38,089 nucleotides of DNA from assembly GCA_003671055.1 (NCBI GenBank), contig QWPV01000023.1:1-38089 (forward strand), read 5' to 3'. The DNA is from Planctomycetota bacterium (GTDB lineage: Bacteria; Planctomycetota; Phycisphaerae; Phycisphaerales; SM1A02). The notes under the pieces are model-generated. The model was not told the DNA's origin. It did not search any database and saw nothing but the letters and a program-made list of their open reading frames with translations. This document shows positions 32,553 through 38,089 of this stretch, piece by piece. The translations under genes were made by a program, and so were the position numbers. Every line of letters starts with the position of its first letter. Within the stretch, counting starts at the first letter, position 1.

Positions 32553-35273
32553 ATGCCAATCACACATCGACTTCAATCCATCCCGCTGTGTGCTGCCGTA
32601 CTGTTGACTCTCTCCGCAGCACCGCCAGTTGATCCGATGGACGATGACGCGATGAGCGGTTCGTCGATGTCCTCTGGCGGGATGGCATCCACTGGCATGC
32701 GCCAGAAGGATCCGTCCGAACTCACGCAAGCCGAGATCTCGTTCTTCGAATCCAAGATTCGACCCGTGCTCAGTGGCGCGTGCTTCAAATGTCACAGCGA
32801 AGGCTCGCGTGTGCGCGGCGGACTGCGCCTCGACACTCCTGATGCAATGTTGCGCGGCGGAGACTCTGGTCCTGCAATCGTGCCAGGTGATGCGGACTCA
32901 AGCATTCTCATTCGCGCACTCCGCCACACCGATGAAGACTACGAAATGCCGCCGTCGGGAAAACTTTCCGATGCAGTGATCGCGGACTTTGAACGATGGG
33001 TTGCAATGGGTTGCCCCGATCCTCGCGCGCGCGAAACATTCGGCGCAAATGGAGACGCAAGCAAAGCACTTCCGATCAGCGCAATCGACATTGCGAAGGG
33101 TCGTGACTTCTGGGCGTATCAACTTCCAGTTTCCACGCCGCTGCCGACCGTCGCGAAAGAAGCGTGGCCCACATCCACGCTTGATTTCTACTTGCTCGCA
33201 GGCATGGAAGCGAACGGCATCACGCCCGTAAAGGATGCGGACAAAGGCACATTGCTTCGACGCGTGAGTTTCGATCTCACAGGACTTCCACCGACACCTG
33301 CTGAAGTCGCCGCGTTCTTGCGTGACACTTCACCCAACGCATATGCGGAACTCGTCGATCGATTGCTCGCGTCGCCTGCGTTCGGTGAACGATGGGGTCG
33401 ACATTGGCTTGATGTTGCGCGCTACGCGGAGTCGAGCGGCAAAGAAATCAACATCCTCTATCCACACGCGTGGCGCTATCGCGATTGGGTCATCGATGCG
33501 TTCAACAAGAACCTACCGTACGACCAGTTCATCGTTGAACAACTCGCGGGTGATCTTCTTCCTGCGCACAACGACCGCGAGTTCGCAGAGCATTGGATCG
33601 CGACGGGCTATCTTGCGATGGGCACGAAGAGTCACAACGCGCGTGGCCGTGCACAATTCACCGCCGACCTTGTGGACGAGCAGATTGACGCAGTAAGCCA
33701 AGGCATTCTCGCGACCACCATCGCATGCGCACGCTGCCACGATCACAAGTTCGATCCGATTCCGCAACGCGATTACTACGCCGTCGCAGGAATCTTCGCG
33801 TCTACTGAAACGCGCTACGGCACCCTCGCTCAACAACAGAACAATCATCCCGCGCAGCTCATTCGTCTTCCCGACAACGCGGGACTCTCGCTCGGTGGCG
33901 CGCAGCCAGCGCAAGTGCAGCGTGTTCTTCAAGGTGCCTACGACCGCACGAAAGCCCTCGTTGCCGGTGCGCCGACTGACGCAGAGATTCGTGAAGCGCG
34001 CATGGCGGAGAATCGCGGCGAGAAGCCCAAGATCGATCTCCAAGCAGCCCAACGCATTCGCGCCGCGCAAGATCAGTTGAACATGTACGAACATCTGGCC
34101 ACGCGCTTTGACGAAAGCGGCAATCCCACAAACGGCAATCTTCTCGCGATGGGAGTTGCGGAATCTGGTCGCGTCATCGCAGTGCCACTACTTGAGCGCG
34201 GTGAAATCGACAAGGCAGGCGCGATCGTTCCACGCGGCGTTCCTGAAGTGCTGTGCGCTGGCGAAACGCCAGAACTTCCAAGTAACGCGAGCGGACGACT
34301 TGAACTTGCGCAATGGATCGCGAGCGAAACGCATCCACTCACCGCTCGCGTGTGGGTGAATCGTGTGTGGCTCCATCTGTTCGGCAAGGGCATCGTGAAG
34401 ACGCCCGACAACTTTGGTTCAAGCGGTCAACAGCCCACACATCGCGAGTTGCTCGATCGCATGAGCGTTGAGTTCATGGCAAATGGATGGGATACGAAGG
34501 CGCTCGTGCGCGAAATCGTGCTCTCGCATTCCTATCGCATCGACAGCGTGCCTGACGCAGCGCAAGCGAAGAGTGACCCTGATGCCGACTGGTACGGCCA
34601 CATGCTGCATCGACGACTTGAAGGCGAAGCGATCCGCGACGCGATGCTCTTCGCTGCGGGCACACTCTCGCTCGAACGGCCTGCAGGAAGTTTCGTGAAC
34701 ATGGTGGAAGGCGGCACGCGTATCGAGCAACTTATGCAGTTCCTCGATGCCAACACGTCCTCGCGCAGCGTCTATCTGCCAGTGGTGCGCGACTTGGTGC
34801 CGCAGTCGCTCGAGACCTTTGACTTTGCAGAATCAAGTTTCGTCACAGGCGATCGTGCGGAAACGACCGTGCCAACCCAAGCGCTCTACATGCTCAATGA
34901 TGAGCAAGTGATGCGCGTCGCCGATGCATTTGCTACGCGACTACAACGCGATGCGAAGACGACTGATGAACGCATTCAACGTGCGTTTCTTCTCGCACTC
35001 AGTCGTAAGCCCACAGGCGCCGAAGCATCCGCCGCACGCACATTCGTCAAACACTTCGAGCAACTTGCAGCTCGCGCGGGAAGCGAAACAACGGAAGCTC
35101 CAGCTGCGCAAGGCAATCGTCGCGCGGCGCAGCGTCAAGGCGGCGTTGCGCAGAGACTCCGCGAACGCATGGGTCGTGCTGAAGCAACGATTCCCAATGA
35201 TCCCGAACTCATCGCGCTCAGCGCATTCTGCCAAGCACTCTTCGCGACCGCTGAATTCCGCACCATCGACTGA
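32553..35273 (+). CDS. Planctomycete cytochrome c/DUF1549/DUF1553 protein (PSCyt1-PSCyt2-PSD1)
   Basis: A 906-residue exported protein. The signal peptide ends near residue 23. Next is a Ser/Met/Gly-rich linker, a PSCyt1 heme domain with CFKCH at 77-81 followed by GGLRLDTPDAMLRGG, the DUF1549 domain (PSCyt2; LLRRVSFDLTGLPPTPAEV, then FGERWGRHWLDVARYAESSG) with CARCHDHKFDPI at 392-403, and C-terminal DUF1553 (PSD1; LELAQWIASETHPLTARV). It ends with a low-complexity stretch before a C-terminal helical segment. The family is a planctomycete hallmark with unknown electron-transfer substrate. ATG 32553 has GAGGG about six bases upstream. The DUF1501 gene follows after 22 bases, the usual partner order. 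Confidence 0.93.
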   Translation: MPITHRLQSIPLCAAVLLTLSAAPPVDPMDDDAMSGSSMSSGGMASTGMRQKDPSELTQAEISFFESKIRPVLSGACFKCHSEGSRVRGGLRLDTPDAMLRGGDSGPAIVPGDADSSILIRALRHTDEDYEMPPSGKLSDAVIADFERWVAMGCPDPRARETFGANGDASKALPISAIDIAKGRDFWAYQLPVSTPLPTVAKEAWPTSTLDFYLLAGMEANGITPVKDADKGTLLRRVSFDLTGLPPTPAEVAAFLRDTSPNAYAELVDRLLASPAFGERWGRHWLDVARYAESSGKEINILYPHAWRYRDWVIDAFNKNLPYDQFIVEQLAGDLLPAHNDREFAEHWIATGYLAMGTKSHNARGRAQFTADLVDEQIDAVSQGILATTIACARCHDHKFDPIPQRDYYAVAGIFASTETRYGTLAQQQNNHPAQLIRLPDNAGLSLGGAQPAQVQRVLQGAYDRTKALVAGAPTDAEIREARMAENRGEKPKIDLQAAQRIRAAQDQLNMYEHLATRFDESGNPTNGNLLAMGVAESGRVIAVPLLERGEIDKAGAIVPRGVPEVLCAGETPELPSNASGRLELAQWIASETHPLTARVWVNRVWLHLFGKGIVKTPDNFGSSGQQPTHRELLDRMSVEFMANGWDTKALVREIVLSHSYRIDSVPDAAQAKSDPDADWYGHMLHRRLEGEAIRDAMLFAAGTLSLERPAGSFVNMVEGGTRIEQLMQFLDANTSSRSVYLPVVRDLVPQSLETFDFAESSFVTGDRAETTVPTQALYMLNDEQVMRVADAFATRLQRDAKTTDERIQRAFLLALSRKPTGAEASAARTFVKHFEQLAARAGSETTEAPAAQGNRRAAQRQGGVAQRLRERMGRAEATIPNDPELIALSAFCQALFATAEFRTID

Positions 35274-35295
35274 TCCAAAGAAGGAACACGACATC

Positions 35296-36735
35296 ATGCA
35301 ATTCGATTGCTGCTCCAATTCTGAAACCGTCGTCTCTCGCCGCGACATGCTCACGCAGGTTGGTTGTGGATTCGGCGCGATGGCATTCGCTGCGATGCTC
35401 GCGCAGAACTCGATGGCGAGCACGATCCTCGGCCCAGATGGACGACCTGCGCTCGTTGCAGGAAAGACGACAGCCAAGGCCAAGCGCGTGATCTTCCTCT
35501 ACATGGCGGGCGGACCCTCCCACCTTGATACGTTCGATTACAAACCCGAACTTGCGAACGCAGATGGAAAAAATCTCTCGGTCGGTCGCGGAAGCGGTCA
35601 ACTCCTCGCGAGTCCGTGGAAGTTTCAGCAAGGCGGCAAGAGTGGACTCTGGATCAGTGATCTCTTTCCCAATGTTCGTGAGCGCGCGGATGACATTTGC
35701 CTCTTACGCGGCATGAAAACTGCGGTGCCTGCGCATGCGCAAGCCTCCGTGATGATGCACACAGGCTCTTTCCAATTCGTGCGACCGAGTTTCGGTTCGT
35801 GGGTTCTGTACGGCCTCGGCAGTGCGAATGAAAATCTGCCTGGCTTCATCACGATCAATCCAGGCAACGGCAACGGCGGCGCACAGAATTACGGCGCGTC
35901 GTTTCTTCCTGCCTCGGTGCAAGGCACGCGCGTGGATGTTGCGCGCAACGGCAATCGTGGCGGCGGCGGCGGTCGCGGACAAGCAACGCCTGATGAGCCT
36001 ATCGAAGATCTGCGCAACGATCGTTACACACGCAGTGCGCAACGCGAGCAGATCGATTTCGTGCAAACTCTCAACAAAGAACGCCAACGCCGCGAGAAGG
36101 ACTCCGCGATTGAAGGGCTCATCGAGAGTTACGAACTTGCCTTCCGCATGCAAGCGGAAGTGCCTGAACTCATCGATCTCACGAATGAGAAACAATCCAC
36201 GCTCGACATGTACGGCATCGGGCAAACGGCCACGGATGGATTCGGTCGACAATGCTTGCTCGCCCGCAGATTCGCGGAAGAAGGCGTGCGCTTCATCGAA
36301 GTCTCGCAAGGTGGTTGGGACACGCATCGCAATCTCCGCGTCGATCTCGAACGCCAATGCGGCGCGGTGGATCGACCAATCGCAGCGCTGCTGACTGATC
36401 TCAAACAGCGCGGCATGCTCGACGACACACTTGTCATCTGGGGCGGTGAATTTGGACGCACGCCCTACGCACAAAATGGCGACGGACGCGATCACAACGC
36501 GAAGGGCTTCACGATCTGGATGGCAGGCGGCGGCGTGAAGGGCGGACTCAGTTACGGCAGCACCGATGCAACCGGCGGCGAAGCAGTCGACGGCGTGATG
36601 GACATCCACGCTTGGCACGCAACCGCGCTCCACCTCATGGGACTCGATCACTCAAGCCTCACGTTCAACCACGCCGGTCGCGACTTCCGTCTGACGGATG
36701 TGAAGGGTCGTGTGGTGCCTGAGATCGTCGCGTAG
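35296..36735 (+). CDS. DUF1501 domain protein, Tat-exported
   Basis: A 479-residue protein with a Tat signal (VSRRDMLTQVGCGFG, Arg15-Arg16). The sulfatase-like core begins with VIFLYMAGGPSHLDTFDYKP, continues with DICLLRGM, HAQASVMMHTGSF and ends with VIWGGEFGRTPYAQ and DHNAKGFTIWMAGGG. Metal-site residues typical of the alkaline-phosphatase superfamily are present, but activity is unproved. A five-Gly run lies near residue 221. It almost always sits next to a PSD1/PSCyt protein and may form an exported complex with it. ATG 35296 has AAGGA nearby; the longer upstream frame from 34924 overlaps the previous gene. A weak dyad at 36766-36795 follows. Confidence 0.92.
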   Translation: MQFDCCSNSETVVSRRDMLTQVGCGFGAMAFAAMLAQNSMASTILGPDGRPALVAGKTTAKAKRVIFLYMAGGPSHLDTFDYKPELANADGKNLSVGRGSGQLLASPWKFQQGGKSGLWISDLFPNVRERADDICLLRGMKTAVPAHAQASVMMHTGSFQFVRPSFGSWVLYGLGSANENLPGFITINPGNGNGGAQNYGASFLPASVQGTRVDVARNGNRGGGGGRGQATPDEPIEDLRNDRYTRSAQREQIDFVQTLNKERQRREKDSAIEGLIESYELAFRMQAEVPELIDLTNEKQSTLDMYGIGQTATDGFGRQCLLARRFAEEGVRFIEVSQGGWDTHRNLRVDLERQCGAVDRPIAALLTDLKQRGMLDDTLVIWGGEFGRTPYAQNGDGRDHNAKGFTIWMAGGGVKGGLSYGSTDATGGEAVDGVMDIHAWHATALHLMGLDHSSLTFNHAGRDFRLTDVKGRVVPEIVA

Positions 36736-36765
36736 TCACATTGACGCGTCGCACATGACTTAGCC

Positions 36766-36795
36766 GAAGGCACGCGGCAAATACACGCCGCCTTC
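36766..36795 (+). terminator. Dyad downstream of the DUF1501 gene
   Basis: GAAGGC (36766-36771) pairs with GCCTTC (36790-36795); an alternative stem pairs GCGGC (36774-36778) with GCCGC (36787-36791). It lies 30 bases after the DUF1501 stop. No T-run follows, so this is a tentative terminator in the 112-base gap before the phosphoesterase gene. Confidence 0.35.
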
Positions 36796-36847
36796 ACAGG
36801 CGTTGCCGATATTCCTACGTCAAGAATGACGGACGGGAGATTCACGG

Positions 36848-37756
36848 ATGAAGCTCAAAGTGCGAACATTATTTCTGAGTGATTGCCACCTTGGCTCGAG
36901 CGGTGCGCAAGCGGAGCAACTCGCGCGCGCACTCAAGCATGTTGAGTGCGAGTCGATCTATCTTGTCGGTGACATCATCGACATGTGGCGACTCAGACAG
37001 CGTTGGTACTGGCCCGACGCGCACAACAGCGTGATTCGAAGGCTGCTCAAGATGTCCCACCGTGGCACGCGGATTACCTATATCCCCGGCAATCATGACG
37101 AATTCGCGCGTCCCTTCTGCGGGCTGACTTTCGGCGGCATTCGCATCAGCATGGATGCAGTGCACGAGACCGCAGATGGCCGTCGCCTTCTCGTCACTCA
37201 CGGCGATCAATTCGATCTTGTGGTGCGCAACTCGCGCATGTTGGCACTGGCGGGATCGATGGGTTACGAGCTGTTGCTCAAAATCAATCGCGCCTACAAC
37301 GCGATACGCCGACTGCTCTCGCTCCCCTACGACTCGCTGTCACAAGCCATCAAGGCGCGCGTGAAACAAGCGTGCACCTTCATCTCAAACTTCGAAGGCG
37401 CGCTGGTTGCGGAGGCGCGACGAGGCGGGTTCGATGGCGTGGTGTGCGGACACATTCATAAGGTCGAGCAGCGCGTGATCGATGGCATCGATTATTACAA
37501 CTGTGGTGATTGGGTCGAGAGTTGCACGATGCTCGTCGAACACGAAGATGGGCGTTTCGAGGTGGTCGACGGCCTTGCGTTCCTCGCGAAGATCGATGCG
37601 CTGAAGGCGATGCAATTGGAGACCGATGCTGGAACCCTCGGCGGTAGTCAAGGCGCTGACGACGACTTTGAACTGGATGCGGGCGAAACAGATCCATGGT
37701 TTACCGGCCCTGTCGCTGCGGAACGCCGACTCTTCACCATGTTGAACTCCAACTGA
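36848..37756 (+). CDS. LpxH-like metallophosphoesterase (UDP-2,3-diacylglucosamine diphosphatase-type)
   Basis: A 302-residue cytoplasmic calcineurin-fold phosphoesterase. All metal motifs are present: SDCHLG (11-16), GDIIDMW (41-47), PGNHDEF (80-86), THGDQFD and VCGHIHK. Segments YLVGDIIDMWRLRQRWYWP and DYYNCGDWVESCT are typical of the LpxH-like branch that cleaves UDP-2,3-diacylglucosamine to lipid X in lipid A synthesis. No other lpx gene is in the window, so this exact role is a family-based inference. The C-terminal 50 residues are acidic and variable. ATG 36848 has GGGAG about eight bases upstream. It converges on the glycosyltransferase gene with 4 bases between stops. Confidence 0.87.
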   Translation: MKLKVRTLFLSDCHLGSSGAQAEQLARALKHVECESIYLVGDIIDMWRLRQRWYWPDAHNSVIRRLLKMSHRGTRITYIPGNHDEFARPFCGLTFGGIRISMDAVHETADGRRLLVTHGDQFDLVVRNSRMLALAGSMGYELLLKINRAYNAIRRLLSLPYDSLSQAIKARVKQACTFISNFEGALVAEARRGGFDGVVCGHIHKVEQRVIDGIDYYNCGDWVESCTMLVEHEDGRFEVVDGLAFLAKIDALKAMQLETDAGTLGGSQGADDDFELDAGETDPWFTGPVAAERRLFTMLNSN

Positions 37757-37760
37757 CTTT

Positions 37761-38089
37761 TCAGCGCGAATGCACAGCAGTTAGTTCAGAGTTGGCCGCT
37801 GTGATCCCACCAGAACTCGCGTTCACCGTGTCGCGTTGCAACGCACTCACAATCGCATCGGCCGCAAATGGTTTGGCGCGTGCCAACGCGCGTGCGCGCA
37901 TCGCAGCAAGCCGTTCGCGATCAGTGAGCAGTGCGCGAAGCCGCCAGCCAATGGTCATGGGTGAGTTCAAACGAACCGCAACCCCCCACTCGAGGAGATG
38001 ATCACTATTGCGCTCTTCTTGCCCAGGAAGTGGATTCACGATCGCCATAGGAAGTCCACTCGCCAACGCCTCGCAGGTGGTGAGTCCGC
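37761..38089 (-). CDS. C-terminal part of a MurG/MGDG-synthase-type glycosyltransferase (partial)
   Basis: The gene runs off the right edge, and only its last 108 codons are visible. They start GLTTCEALASGLPMAIVNP, continue LPGQEERNSDHLLEWGVAV and end in an Arg/Ala-rich helix. This is the UDP-sugar-binding C-terminal part of GT28-type enzymes such as processive diacylglycerol glucosyltransferase and MGDG synthase. It probably glycosylates a membrane lipid. The neighbouring LpxH-like gene on the other strand also concerns envelope lipids. The start and N-terminal acceptor domain are outside the window. Confidence 0.85.
   Translation of the reverse strand, partial: GLTTCEALASGLPMAIVNPLPGQEERNSDHLLEWGVAVRLNSPMTIGWRLRALLTDRERLAAMRARALARAKPFAADAIVSALQRDTVNASSGGITAANSELTAVHSR

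Noticed and set aside
34924-35295. Upstream extension of the DUF1501 frame inside the PSD1 gene
   Set aside because: It is the out-of-frame shadow of the PSD1 C-terminus; the Tat signal begins at 35296.
1-38089. Search for tRNA, rRNA, CRISPR, insertion sequences and phage genes
   Set aside because: I saw no cloverleaf with conserved tRNA boxes, no repeat-spacer array, no transposase or integrase motifs. Absence is by eye only.

Overview
The window looks like a chromosomal segment of a planctomycete, most likely of the class Phycisphaerae. The evidence is a PSCyt1/PSCyt2/PSD1 cytochrome protein followed by its usual DUF1501 Tat-exported partner, a pseudopilin-like exported protein, many large secreted proteins, a dockerin-like tail (two DxNxDGxxDxxD-type loops ending in WGACP) on a secreted cytochrome, and an LpxH-type envelope enzyme. 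GC content is moderate to high with many GCGC tetramers. The taxon is my inference; no rRNA or other marker is present. I saw no tRNA, rRNA, insertion sequence, phage gene or CRISPR array.

Layout. 174-1465 (+): a pseudopilin-like protein overlapping a small lipoprotein. 1475-5945 (-): a cytochrome b562-like protein, a TFIIB-type zinc-ribbon protein, a beta-propeller/cytochrome c/dockerin protein and a TlpA-type thioredoxin. 5990-7009 (+): an exported Ntn-hydrolase asparaginase. 7026-12002 (-): a redoxin with an N-terminal lipid-carrier-like domain, a SerB-SerA fusion enzyme, an FkbM methyltransferase and a family 2 glycosyltransferase. 12073-13515 (+): a metallo-beta-lactamase/rhodanese protein of the persulfide dioxygenase type. 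13522-14271 (-): an SGNH hydrolase. 14378-15697 (+): a Tat-exported Gfo/Idh/MocA oxidoreductase. 15704-17830 (-): an NCS2 purine permease and pyroglutamyl peptidase. 17872-19404 (+): a cytoplasmic GH13 enzyme. 19407-21800 (-): a beta-CASP ribonuclease-like protein and a likely outer-membrane protein. 21877-22992 (+): an alkaline-phosphatase-superfamily lipoprotein. 22997-29217 (-): a tightly coupled L-fucose catabolic array headed by an IscR-like Rrf2 regulator. 29428-32342 (+): a winged-helix regulator and an OPT transporter. 32553-37756 (+): the planctomycete cytochrome/DUF1501 pair and an LpxH-like phosphoesterase. 37761 to the end (-): the C-terminus of a glycosyltransferase.

The clearest functional system is the cluster at 22997-28202. 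It encodes a close relative of human ENOSF1/Xanthomonas L-fuconate dehydratase, an amidohydrolase matching L-fuconolactonase, an SDR of the 2-keto-3-deoxy-L-fuconate dehydrogenase type, a Gfo/Idh/MocA dehydrogenase that may do the first oxidation, and an FMN-dependent 2-hydroxyacid oxidase that could burn the L-lactate the pathway releases. Stop and start codons overlap at every junction. The final cleavage enzyme and a fucose transporter are not in the window.

Two architectural points stand out. One enzyme joins phosphoserine phosphatase to 3-phosphoglycerate dehydrogenase, the first and last steps of serine synthesis. Also, all seven convergent gene junctions leave only 2-16 bases between stop codons, so no classical intrinsic terminator fits between the genes.
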